Shown here: positions 22,782 to 30,304 of the stretch, piece by piece
Layout of the letters: every line of letters starts with the position of its first letter
Numbering within the stretch: the stretch's first letter is position 1
Assembly (NCBI GenBank): GCA_903933475.1
Contig: CAIZKE010000196.1
Location: 1-31,804 of the forward strand
Source: an uncultured Alphaproteobacteria bacterium
Lineage (GTDB): Bacteria; Pseudomonadota; Alphaproteobacteria; Caulobacterales; Caulobacteraceae
Direction of reading: 5' to 3'
Length of the DNA stretch: 31,804 nt
Translations under genes and position numbers: made by a program
Notes under the pieces: generated by a model
The model's database searches: none
Seen by the model: only the letters and a program-made list of their open reading frames with translations
What the model was told of the DNA's origin: nothing

Positions 22782-24005
22782 CTACTGGGGGTCGGGAAGG
22801 CCCAGGACTCGCTTTGAAATCACGTTGAGGTTGACCTCGGAACTGCCGCCCTCGATGGAATTGGCCTTGGCCCGAAGCCAGCCGCGCACAGCCCCGATCT
22901 CCGGGGCGGCGTAGTCGTCTCCGGTCCAGCCCAGGCCCTGGCTGCCCATCATCTCGACGATCAGTTCCGACCGCTCCTGGGCGAAGCTGGCGACCGCGTA
23001 CTTGATGATGGAGGTCGCCGCGGAAGGGCCGTTGGAAGCCTTGGACTCCGCTGCGATCCGGTTGATCGTCTTGTAGAAGCAGTCGAAGTCCATCTTGTTG
23101 CGGGTGATCCGACCGCGAAGGTCGGGGTCCGAAAGGATGCCGGTCTCATCGGTTCCAATGTAGTTCCGGGCCATAACCCCGAGATCGCTGGAGGAGCCGC
23201 CGGCACCTTCGCCCGGCCCGAAGCCACCCGAGATATTCTGGCGCTCGTACTGCAGCAGGCGCTTGGCGATCTGCCAGCCGCCGTTGACCGGGCCCACGAG
23301 GTTATCCTTGGGGATTCTCACGTCGGTGAAGAAGGTCTCGCAGAAAGGACTCTCGCCGGAAATGAGCTGGATCGGGCGGGTCTCGACGCCGGGTGAGGTC
23401 ATGTCGATGAGGACGAAGGAAATCCCCTCATGCTTGCGCGTCGGATCCGTGCGCACCAGACAGAAGCACCAGTCTGCCTTGTTGGCGTAGCTGGTCCAGA
23501 CCTTCTGGCCATTGATCAGCCAGTGGTCGCCCTTGTCCTCGCAGCGGGTTTGGAGGCCGGCCAGGTCCGAACCCGCGCCGGGCTCCGAATACCCCTGGCA
23601 CCAGCGGGCCTCGCCTCGAACGATGCGGGGCAGGTGCTCGAGCTTCTGGGCCTCGTTGGCGTACTCCAGCAGGACCGGGCCGAGCATCCAGAGCCCGAAT
23701 GAGGACAGGGGTGGGCGGTAGCGGCCGCGAGCCAGCTCCTGCTCCAGGATCCGTCCCTGATCCGGCGAAAGGCCGCCGCCGCCGTAGGCTGCAGGCCAGG
23801 TTGGCGCCGTCCAGCCCTTCTCGGCCACACGACGCATCCAGACGATCTGCGGATCCTCCGAGCCGAGGAAGGCCCTGCCGCCCCAGATGGCTTCGGGATC
23901 GGTGCGGACATCGGCACTCCGCAACTCAGCAGGGTAGTTGGCCTCCAGCCATCCGCGGACATCGGACCGGAAGGCTTCAGGGTTCTCGCCGCCGAAATCA
24001 GCCAT
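22782..24005 (-). CDS. Acyl-CoA dehydrogenase, paralogue 1, first gene of the array
   Basis: A 407-aa flavoenzyme. QGYSEPGAGSDLAGLQT (FAD), NGQKVWTSYANKADW, Glu254 in LLQYERQNI and C-terminal IEGGSSEVNLNVISKRVL. It is the most divergent member in the N-terminal substrate region: GRAFLGSEDPQIVWMRRV and RYRPPLSSFGLWMLGP replace the GGMGVMMFGP block of the others, which suggests a different acyl pocket. The frame opens 20 codons earlier, but ATG 24005 has GGAGGAG just upstream and gives the shared MADFGG start. It is divergent from the MprF-like gene, and its promoter region carries a sigma70-like pair with a palindrome. Confidence 0.92.
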   Translation of the reverse strand: MADFGGENPEAFRSDVRGWLEANYPAELRSADVRTDPEAIWGGRAFLGSEDPQIVWMRRVAEKGWTAPTWPAAYGGGGLSPDQGRILEQELARGRYRPPLSSFGLWMLGPVLLEYANEAQKLEHLPRIVRGEARWCQGYSEPGAGSDLAGLQTRCEDKGDHWLINGQKVWTSYANKADWCFCLVRTDPTRKHEGISFVLIDMTSPGVETRPIQLISGESPFCETFFTDVRIPKDNLVGPVNGGWQIAKRLLQYERQNISGGFGPGEGAGGSSSDLGVMARNYIGTDETGILSDPDLRGRITRNKMDFDCFYKTINRIAAESKASNGPSAATSIIKYAVASFAQERSELIVEMMGSQGLGWTGDDYAAPEIGAVRGWLRAKANSIEGGSSEVNLNVISKRVLGLPDPQ

Positions 24006-24036
24006 GGGTCTCCTCCGTCTGCACTCGAGCGCGCGA

Positions 24037-24065
24037 CACATTAACGTGAGGCCCGGGAGGAGCAA
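24037..24065 (-). promoter_or_regulatory. Candidate promoter and operator of the acyl-CoA dehydrogenase operon
   Basis: On the minus strand TTGCTC (24060-24065) and TAATGT (24038-24043) are separated by 16 bp. The -10 lies within an imperfect 12-bp palindrome (CACATTAACGTG, 24037-24048, 10 of 12 symmetric), a possible operator for a TetR- or similar repressor. The leader to the ATG is about 25 bases. Confidence 0.4.
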
Positions 24066-24145
24066 GACATTCGGCGGAAGGTTTGACCTGATCGGCTCTG
24101 GAACCCATCTCTTAACTTTGTGAGGCTAGACCCGGGGCTGTCTTG

Positions 24146-25846
24146 ATGTTTCTCAGGTTCAGTATGGCGCTCAGACGCGAATTCAGACCCGCCCTCCTGT
24201 CCGCGGCGCCCCTGGCGGGGGCGGTCCTGGTCATGTTCGCCGGGGCCATGCTGATCGCCTCCGGTGCGACACCCTCCTCTCCTGAGCGCTTCATGCGCCT
24301 GTCGATGGCCCTCCCGGCATTGGTAATCGAGACCAGCCACTTCGCGTCGAGCGTGCTGGGCCTCGTTCTTGTCATGTTGGCCTTTGGTCTGCGCTCGCGA
24401 CTGGACGCCGCTTGGACGGCGAGCGTGGCCGTGCTGTTCCTGACGGCCTTGCTGGCCCTCACCAAGGGCCTGATCTGGGAAGAGGGGCTGATCCTCGCGG
24501 CCATCGGTGCCTTTCTTGCGCCCCTGCGCGCCGCCTTCCCGCGGAAGGCGGCCCTCTCTCAGATGGAGGTCTCGCCGGGCTGGCTGCTGTCGGCCGGCGC
24601 CGCCGTGGTCGGGGCGGGATTTCTCGGGCTCTGGTTCTTCCAGCACGTCGACTACGAAGACCAGCCGTTCTGGCAGACCATGATGGACCGCGACGTCGCC
24701 CGCTCCATCCGGGCCTGGGCGGGCGCCGCCCTGGCCTTCATGGGTTTTGGGATCTGGCGGCTGATCGCCACGGCCGCTACGCCCCGGGTGATCGGAGAGG
24801 ACGACCCAGACTTCGCACGTGTGCGCGCCATCCTCGCCGAATCTGAGGCTGCAGAGCCGACTTCCAACCTGGCGCTGCTCGGGGACAAGCGGTTCCTGTT
24901 CTCCGAGTCCGGGCGTAGCTTCCTGATGTTTGGGGTCCGGGGGCGGTCTTGGGTCGCCATGGGCGGACCTGTCGGCCGCCGGGATGAGCGGCTTGAGTTA
25001 CTCTGGCGGTTCCGGGAGATGGCCGACGCCCATGCCGCGCGTCCTGGCCTCTACGGTATCGGTCCCGAGGACCTGCCGGACGTGGTCGAACTTGGCTTCT
25101 CGATCCAGAAGATTGGGGAATGCGCCCGTCTCCCGCTCCGGGACTTCGCCTTCGACGGCCAGACGCGGGCCAAGATACGCAGGGCCTGGCGCCAGGTCCG
25201 CGACGCCGGGGCCACCTTCGAGGTCATGCCGCCCGACGCCGTCGAGGCCTGCCTGCCGGAGCTGGCGGCCATTTCCGACGAATGGCTGCAAGGCCAGTCC
25301 GGTGGTGACAAGGCCTTCTCCCTCGGGGGGTTCCAGCCAAGCTACCTTAAGGCCTTCCCTGTCGCCGTGGCCCGTTGGGAAGGGCGCATTGTCGCCTTCG
25401 CCAATCTCTGGCCGACCGCCTGCTGCGAGGCCTTCGCCATCGACCTCATGCGCTACAGCCAGGCTGCGCCCAAACGGATCATGGACTTCCTCTTCGTCGA
25501 GCTCATCGGCTGGGGCCGGGAGCAGGGCTACGCCTACCTGGATTTTGGCAATGCGCCCCTCGCGGGCCTGGAAGACCGGCCGCTGGCACCGGTCATGACG
25601 CGGGTGGGGCGCCTGATGTTCGACCTGGGGGAGGACGTCTACAATTTCCAGGGCGTGCGCAGCTACAAGGACAAGTTCCATCCCGACTGGGAGCCCCGCT
25701 ATGCGGCCGGACCGGCCAAGTGGGCCATCGCCCTGATGCTGGCCGACGTCAGCCTGCTGACCTCCGGCGGCTTCGCTGGCCTGACCTGGCGACCGCGCAA
25801 GGGTGAGGCCTCCGGCCTCGCTACATCGACGTCGGTCCCGTCGTAA
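24146..25846 (+). CDS. MprF-like phosphatidylglycerol aminoacyltransferase (DUF2156), short form
   Basis: A 566-aa inner-membrane protein. The N-terminal ~210 residues contain about six hydrophobic segments (for example LAGAVLVMFAGAMLIASG and AALAFMGFGIWRLIATA). The C-terminal part (about 215-540) is the DUF2156 double-GNAT domain with FLMFGVRGRSWVAMGGPVG, AFANLWPT, AFAIDLMRY, YLDFGNAPLAGLE and YNFQGVRSYKDKFHPDWEPRY, the last typical of MprF. MprF uses aminoacyl-tRNA to modify phosphatidylglycerol and flips the product. Full MprF has ~14 membrane segments and ~840 residues, so most of the flippase part is missing here, as in other short family members. ATG 24146 or the TTG just before it could start it; the ribosome site is weak. 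Whether lysine, alanine or another residue is transferred cannot be seen. Confidence 0.86.
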   Translation: MFLRFSMALRREFRPALLSAAPLAGAVLVMFAGAMLIASGATPSSPERFMRLSMALPALVIETSHFASSVLGLVLVMLAFGLRSRLDAAWTASVAVLFLTALLALTKGLIWEEGLILAAIGAFLAPLRAAFPRKAALSQMEVSPGWLLSAGAAVVGAGFLGLWFFQHVDYEDQPFWQTMMDRDVARSIRAWAGAALAFMGFGIWRLIATAATPRVIGEDDPDFARVRAILAESEAAEPTSNLALLGDKRFLFSESGRSFLMFGVRGRSWVAMGGPVGRRDERLELLWRFREMADAHAARPGLYGIGPEDLPDVVELGFSIQKIGECARLPLRDFAFDGQTRAKIRRAWRQVRDAGATFEVMPPDAVEACLPELAAISDEWLQGQSGGDKAFSLGGFQPSYLKAFPVAVARWEGRIVAFANLWPTACCEAFAIDLMRYSQAAPKRIMDFLFVELIGWGREQGYAYLDFGNAPLAGLEDRPLAPVMTRVGRLMFDLGEDVYNFQGVRSYKDKFHPDWEPRYAAGPAKWAIALMLADVSLLTSGGFAGLTWRPRKGEASGLATSTSVPS

Positions 25847-26072
25847 CGCCGAGCAGGTTCACGAGGTGGACCAAGAACATGAGCAGGGCCATCGCCGATG
25901 CGACCATGATCGGTCGCCAGGGGATCATCCGGGGTCCCCTGACCAGGTCGGGCGGACGCGCGCCCCGCCAGCCCGCAAAGGCCGCCAAGCCGGCTGACAG
26001 GAGCATGGCCAGAAGGGTTATCCTGACATCCAAGGGTTGAATCTCCTGCCGGTTGAATCCTGGACCTGACAT
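25821..26072 (-). CDS. Small two-segment membrane protein, conserved-type hypothetical
   Basis: An 83-aa protein with two hydrophobic segments (about 18-35, ITLLAMLLSAGLAAFAGW, and 53-75, IMVASAMALLMFLVHLVNLLG) separated by a proline/arginine-rich loop with GPRMIPWRP. The pattern RMIPWR followed by a segment ending in VHLVNLLG recurs, as far as I recall, in small proteins of Caulobacterales and Sphingomonadales, which favours a real gene over a shadow. It is convergent with the MprF-like gene and overlaps its 3' end by 26 bases. It is divergent from podJ. No function can be assigned. Confidence 0.62.
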   Translation of the reverse strand: MSGPGFNRQEIQPLDVRITLLAMLLSAGLAAFAGWRGARPPDLVRGPRMIPWRPIMVASAMALLMFLVHLVNLLGVTTGPTSM

Positions 26073-26110
26073 CTATCCACAGCGCGTCGCGACCGTCCGA
26101 CGTCTACGGG

Positions 26111-26150
26111 TTAACAGCGCGTTTACACCTGAAAGCCGGCTGGCTACACC
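26111..26150 (+). promoter_or_regulatory. podJ promoter candidate with CtrA-like site
   Basis: TTAA (26111-26114), seven bases, then TTTAC (26122-26126) matches the CtrA consensus TTAA-N7-TTAAC at all but one position. Its right half overlaps a possible -35 (TTTACA, 26122-26127) 17 bp before TACACC. GANTC methylation sites lie at 26039, 26055, 26173 and 26211. In Caulobacter crescentus podJ is cell-cycle controlled by CtrA, GcrA and DnaA. Confidence 0.5.
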
Positions 26151-26179
26151 ATACCTTGGCCATTGGGAGAGCGATTCGG

Positions 26180-28672
26180 ATGTCGTCAGGGGCGCCATGG
26201 AGCGTCAAGGGAATCGACCCCCGGGCCCGGGAAGTCGCCAAGGAACTGGCGGCGCGGGCCGGTATGACCTTGGGCGAATGGCTCAACCGGTCGATTCTCG
26301 ATGGCGAGGCCCCTACCCCTGTCGTGGGCCCCGGCGCAGGCCCTGTTGCGGCAGCCAACCGCCAGCGTTCCGCACCAGCCCCGGTCACCCGCGATCCCTT
26401 TGACCGCCCCGAGGGCGAGCTACGCCGGCTTTCCCAGGTCCTTGACCGCCTCGCCGACAGGTTGGACGGCGCTGAGGCGCGAACGGGCGAAGCCCTCGCC
26501 AGCCTCGATCGCTCGGTGCGTGCCACCTTCAGTCGCCTGGAACCGTCGGTGGTGCGGCCAGCCGCGCCCCGGCCGGAACCGCGTGCGGACCGTTACGAAG
26601 AGGTCCTGAGGGCGCTGGAGTCCGCGCTTGGCCGCCTGTCGGTGCAGATGCGCGAGGGCGAGGTGCGCACCCAGGAAACCCTGGAGACCTTCCGGGCCCG
26701 TCTCGAACGGGCCGAGACCCGGCCCCCAACGCCATCGGGGGTCGACCGGGTTGCCATCCGGATCGGCGAGATTCAGGACCGGACGTCGGCGGCGATGAGT
26801 GCCCTGCATGACGCCTTCGGCGGTCTGGACCAGAGGCTTGCCAACCTTGAGGCTGGCACCGGCGAGGGGGTCGAGAGCCGCCTGCGGGAGATGTCATTCC
26901 GGCTTGGGGAACGCCTGGACGCCGCCCGGGAGGAGATGACGCGCGATCTTTCCGAAACCGCCAGCCATCGGATTGGCGATTTGGAACGCTCTGTCGCCGA
27001 ACTGTCCGAGAAGGTCAGGCGCGTGGAACGCCAGTCGGCGGGCCTGCAGGACGCCGGACTTGACCGTTCGGTGCAGCCTCCCGAGACCCCGGCGGAGATA
27101 GAGCGCCACCCGGCCGATGAGGCCGAGCGCATCAGCGACATCCTGGCCAGCCGGCTGTCCCGCGCCGACTCTTCCCAGGCCGCTTCTGTCGCCCGCCTGG
27201 GCGAGGAGATCGCACGCATCAACGACCGTATGGGTATGGGTCTGCGGACCGACGGACCCCTCACCCATGCTTTGGTGGCGGGGACCGGCGACACGGCCGA
27301 CGGCGATGAAATCACGCAGCGGATCCGGAGGAGCGAAGACCGGACCGCCCGCCTCCTGGAAGAGGCCCGGCTGCGTCTCGACGCTCACTTTCCCCGTCCC
27401 GCATCGTCGCCCTCCGCCGGCAGGCCAAGCCCCCTGTTGGAGGAAGAGTCGCGCCTCCTTTCGCTCTTCGACGACGACGAAACCGAGGCCGTTCCGTCGG
27501 AGCCTTCCGTCGAGGCCGCTGTCTTTCCGGGTGATGCCGAAGACGGGCGCGGAGATGAATGGCCGATCGACCTCCTGGCTGCCGCCCGTGCGGCGACGGC
27601 GCGGGGTGCGGGAGATCCGGCACGGGCTTCCGAGCCCGAGGAAGCCGTCCTGCCGGGCTTCGACCTGTCGCCCCCCCGGCCAGCGCTCCGGCCCCGCAGG
27701 TTCGCAGGACCAGGTCTGGTCTCCCTGGCGGTCTTCTGCATATCCGTCTCCCTCGTCGGTTATGGCGTCCTGGCCGTGGTCGACAGCCGTACTGCCGAGA
27801 AGGGCGGTGCCCGGACCGAGCCGGACGTCCTCGCCACGGTGCCCCGGAACCCCTCTGAGGCGGTTCGCGCTGCCGTCGCCCTCGCACCCGCACCCACCGT
27901 GACCCCGGCGGCGACGGCACAGGCCCAGATGCAGGCCCCGATCCAGGCCCCACTCCAGGCCAAGGAGCCGGTCCGCCCGTCGACTGCCGCACCGGCTTCG
28001 GGGCTGGACGCAAGGTTCCGCAAGGCCGAGGCCGACCTGAAGGCCGGAAGCCCTGGTGCGGCCGGCCAGGTCCGGACCTTGGCCGAGTCCGGACATGGGC
28101 CCTCCATGGCGCGGATGTCCGAGCTGTACCGCAAGGGTGAGGCGGGCATCGCCCGGGATCCGGTCCTCGCCCGGTCCTGGCTCCGTCGCGCCGCGGAGTC
28201 TGGAGATCGCGTCTCCATGCACCTCTATGCCCTGGCCCTGATGAGCGGGCAGGACGGGCCGCGCGATCCCGAGGTCGCCGTCAGCTGGTTCCGCCGCGCC
28301 GCCGAAGCGGGCCTCGTGGGTAGCCAGTTCAACCTGGGTGTTGTCTACGAGCGGGGCATGGGCGTTCCTCGTGACCTGCGCCAGGCCTATGTCTGGTACA
28401 CCCGCGCCGCCGACAGTGGCGATGGCGAGGCCCTTCGGAGTGTGGAGCGGCTCCGCCCGACAATGACGGCCGCTGCCCCGGTCTCTTCGGACGATATCCG
28501 TCTCGCCCAGACGGCCCTGGGCCGCCTTGGCTATTACTCCGGGCCGGCCGACGGATCGACCACGCCCCAGCTGAGGGCCGCCATCGAGGCCTACCAGAAG
28601 GACCAGAAGGCACCCGCGACCGGCCTCCTGGACGACGCCACCCTGAAACGCCTCGCCATGCTGGGCCGCTGA
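26180..28672 (+). CDS. podJ: Polarity/localisation factor PodJ
   Basis: An 830-aa single-pass inner-membrane protein that, in Caulobacter, organises the new (flagellar) pole, recruiting PleC and pilus components. The N terminus PWSVKGIDPRAREVAKELA and GMTLGEWLN is the PodJ signature. A long coiled-coil region (to about 460) is followed by an acidic and proline-rich stretch, one membrane segment (about 512-534), then in the periplasm three Sel1-type repeats (about 637-750, e.g. GVPRDLRQAYVWYTRAADSGD) and a C-terminal peptidoglycan-binding domain (about 772-829, LGRLGYYSGPADGSTTPQL). It is shorter than the 974-residue C. crescentus protein, mainly in the coiled coil. The frame opens eight codons earlier, but ATG 26180 gives the family start and has GGGAGAG upstream. 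Confidence 0.9.
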   Translation: MSSGAPWSVKGIDPRAREVAKELAARAGMTLGEWLNRSILDGEAPTPVVGPGAGPVAAANRQRSAPAPVTRDPFDRPEGELRRLSQVLDRLADRLDGAEARTGEALASLDRSVRATFSRLEPSVVRPAAPRPEPRADRYEEVLRALESALGRLSVQMREGEVRTQETLETFRARLERAETRPPTPSGVDRVAIRIGEIQDRTSAAMSALHDAFGGLDQRLANLEAGTGEGVESRLREMSFRLGERLDAAREEMTRDLSETASHRIGDLERSVAELSEKVRRVERQSAGLQDAGLDRSVQPPETPAEIERHPADEAERISDILASRLSRADSSQAASVARLGEEIARINDRMGMGLRTDGPLTHALVAGTGDTADGDEITQRIRRSEDRTARLLEEARLRLDAHFPRPASSPSAGRPSPLLEEESRLLSLFDDDETEAVPSEPSVEAAVFPGDAEDGRGDEWPIDLLAAARAATARGAGDPARASEPEEAVLPGFDLSPPRPALRPRRFAGPGLVSLAVFCISVSLVGYGVLAVVDSRTAEKGGARTEPDVLATVPRNPSEAVRAAVALAPAPTVTPAATAQAQMQAPIQAPLQAKEPVRPSTAAPASGLDARFRKAEADLKAGSPGAAGQVRTLAESGHGPSMARMSELYRKGEAGIARDPVLARSWLRRAAESGDRVSMHLYALALMSGQDGPRDPEVAVSWFRRAAEAGLVGSQFNLGVVYERGMGVPRDLRQAYVWYTRAADSGDGEALRSVERLRPTMTAAAPVSSDDIRLAQTALGRLGYYSGPADGSTTPQLRAAIEAYQKDQKAPATGLLDDATLKRLAMLGR

Positions 28673-28692
28673 GGCCGCCGGAGGCGCTCGCG

Positions 28693-29613
28693 CTGGACGT
28701 CTACCTCCCTATCGCGGAAATCTCGGTCAACGCTCCCCTGCTGGTCGCGATTGGCGCCCTTGTGGGATTCCTGTCCGGGATGTTCGGCATCGGGGGCGGG
28801 TTCCTGATGACGCCGCTCCTGGTCTTCCTCGGCGTGCCAGCGCCCGTGGCTGTGGCCAGCATGGCCGGCCATGTCGCCGCGTCCTCGACCTCCAGCGTCC
28901 TGGCCTATTCGGCGACCCGGGGCGTCGACTTCCGGATGGGCGCTGTCCTGGCGACAGGGGGTGCGGTCGGCTCGGTGGTCGGGGTCGAGGTGTTCCGCTG
29001 GCTCCGGCTGGCGGGTCAGGCGGACCTGGCGGTGGCCCTGGCCTACCTGGTCTTCCTGGGCGTGATCGGATCGCTGATGCTCTGGGAGTCCCTCAGGGCC
29101 CTGGCCCGCCGGCACCGGGGGGATCCCGCCGGCGCTTCCCAGTCTCGTCGCCCGGCCCTGCTTTACGGCCTGCCCCTGAAGATGCGGTTCCCCCGGTCGC
29201 GTCTCTACATCAGCGTCCTTCCGCCCCTCCTCCTGGGCGCCTTCGTCGGGGTGCTTTCCGCGGTCATGGGCGTTGGCGGCGGCTTCATCCTGGTCCCGGC
29301 CCTGATCTACCTCCTGCGGATGCCCGCCGGAGTGGTGGTGGGCACCAGCCTGTTCCAGATCATCCTCACCACCTCGCTGACCACTGTCCTTCAGGCAGGC
29401 CGCAACCAGACGGTGGACATCCTGCTGACGGGACTTCTCGTCCTGGGCGGCGTCTTTGGCGCCCAGCTCGGGGCCCGGGCCTCGGCCCGGGTCCGGGCGG
29501 AGGAACTGCGCGTTCTCCTGGCGCTGATCATCCTCGGGGTCGGCCTGTTCATGGGGATGCGCCTGATCCTGACCCCAACCGATCCCTTCGTCCTCCTGCC
29601 GGTGGGAGGCTGA
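28693..29613 (+). CDS. TauE/SafE-family sulfite/anion exporter, probable CTG start
   Basis: A 306-aa inner-membrane protein with about eight hydrophobic segments in two halves, each opening with a glycine-rich motif: GFLSGMFGIGGGFLMTPLL and GVLSAVMGVGGGFILVPAL. TauE/SafE proteins export sulfite, sulfoacetate or related organosulfur anions. The first ATG/GTG/TTG in frame is GTG 28762, but that would remove half of the first membrane segment. CTG at 28693 restores the family N terminus (DVYLPIAEISVNAPLLVAIGALVGF) and has a perfect GGAGG (28680-28684) eight bases upstream, while the upstream frame has no other start. It lies 20 bp after podJ and 1 bp before the TIGR02186-like gene. Confidence 0.86.
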   Translation: MDVYLPIAEISVNAPLLVAIGALVGFLSGMFGIGGGFLMTPLLVFLGVPAPVAVASMAGHVAASSTSSVLAYSATRGVDFRMGAVLATGGAVGSVVGVEVFRWLRLAGQADLAVALAYLVFLGVIGSLMLWESLRALARRHRGDPAGASQSRRPALLYGLPLKMRFPRSRLYISVLPPLLLGAFVGVLSAVMGVGGGFILVPALIYLLRMPAGVVVGTSLFQIILTTSLTTVLQAGRNQTVDILLTGLLVLGGVFGAQLGARASARVRAEELRVLLALIILGVGLFMGMRLILTPTDPFVLLPVGG

Positions 29614-29614
29614 G

Positions 29615-30304
29615 ATGACCGCCGATCCCCCGCCCATCCACCTGTCTGCCGACCTCACCACGGCCAATGTCGAGGTCGACGCCGGATATGCCGGTGCCCG
29701 GATCGGCGTCTTCGGTGCCGTCTTCGACCCTTCTGGCCGGCCAGCCGATGTCGTGGTCCTGGTCCGGGGACCCGACCAGCCCGCAGCCATCGCCCGGCGT
29801 GAGCGTCGCGCCGGGCTCTGGTTGAACGGCCCCCCGGCGACGGTCGCGAGTGCCCCGGGGTTTCACCTGACCGCCTCCAACCGGAGTCTCGCCGAGATTG
29901 CAGCCCCTTCGACCCTTCGAAGTGCGGGTGCAGGAACGGGCAGCCTGGACCTCTCGGCGGGCATGGACCCGGTTTTCGCCCGCGCCTTTGTCCGGCTCAA
30001 GGCCCGGGAAGGCCTGTACCGGGAGGATCCCGCCGGGGTGACCTTCGTCGACAAGGGCCTGTTTCGCGCCCGGATCGCCCTGCCGGCTTCCGCGCCCGTC
30101 GGCCGCTACCGGGTGGATGTCCTGCTATTCCAGGAGGGTCAGCCCATCACCCGGCGAAGCCGCGAGCTGGTTGTCGAGAAGGTCGGACTCGAACGGGTGA
30201 TTTCCAGTTTTGCCCGTCAGAGCCCCTGGGCCTATGGTATGGCCTGCATGCTGATTGCGCTGGCCGCCGGCTGGGCGGCGTCCGCAGTCTTCAGGAGGGT
30301 GTGA
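29615..30304 (+). CDS. TIGR02186-like alphaproteobacterial membrane protein
   Basis: A 229-aa protein with an N-terminal beta-rich domain (VDAGYAGARIGVFGAVFDPSGRPADVVVLVRGP, later YRVDVLLFQEGQPITRRSRELVVEKVG) and a single C-terminal membrane segment (about 205-225, YGMACMLIALAAGWAASAVF). This architecture fits TIGR02186, a family of unknown function that often neighbours TauE/SafE genes. Known members usually carry a signal peptide; here the frame is closed by stops shortly upstream and the ATG (GGGAGG six bases before) gives no signal sequence, so the topology is uncertain. It starts 1 base after the exporter stop and its own stop overlaps the next ATG, so the three genes are translationally coupled. 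A role in organosulfur or anion handling at the membrane is inferred only from context. Confidence 0.8.
   Translation: MTADPPPIHLSADLTTANVEVDAGYAGARIGVFGAVFDPSGRPADVVVLVRGPDQPAAIARRERRAGLWLNGPPATVASAPGFHLTASNRSLAEIAAPSTLRSAGAGTGSLDLSAGMDPVFARAFVRLKAREGLYREDPAGVTFVDKGLFRARIALPASAPVGRYRVDVLLFQEGQPITRRSRELVVEKVGLERVISSFARQSPWAYGMACMLIALAAGWAASAVFRRV

Noticed and set aside
26894..28222. A 442-codon open frame on the minus strand inside podJ.
   Set aside because: Shadow of podJ codon bias; the glycine/arginine/histidine-rich translation has no recognisable motif.
28591..29790. A 399-codon open frame antisense to the TauE/SafE gene.
   Set aside because: Its product is a polar repeat-like translation typical of the antisense of a hydrophobic protein.
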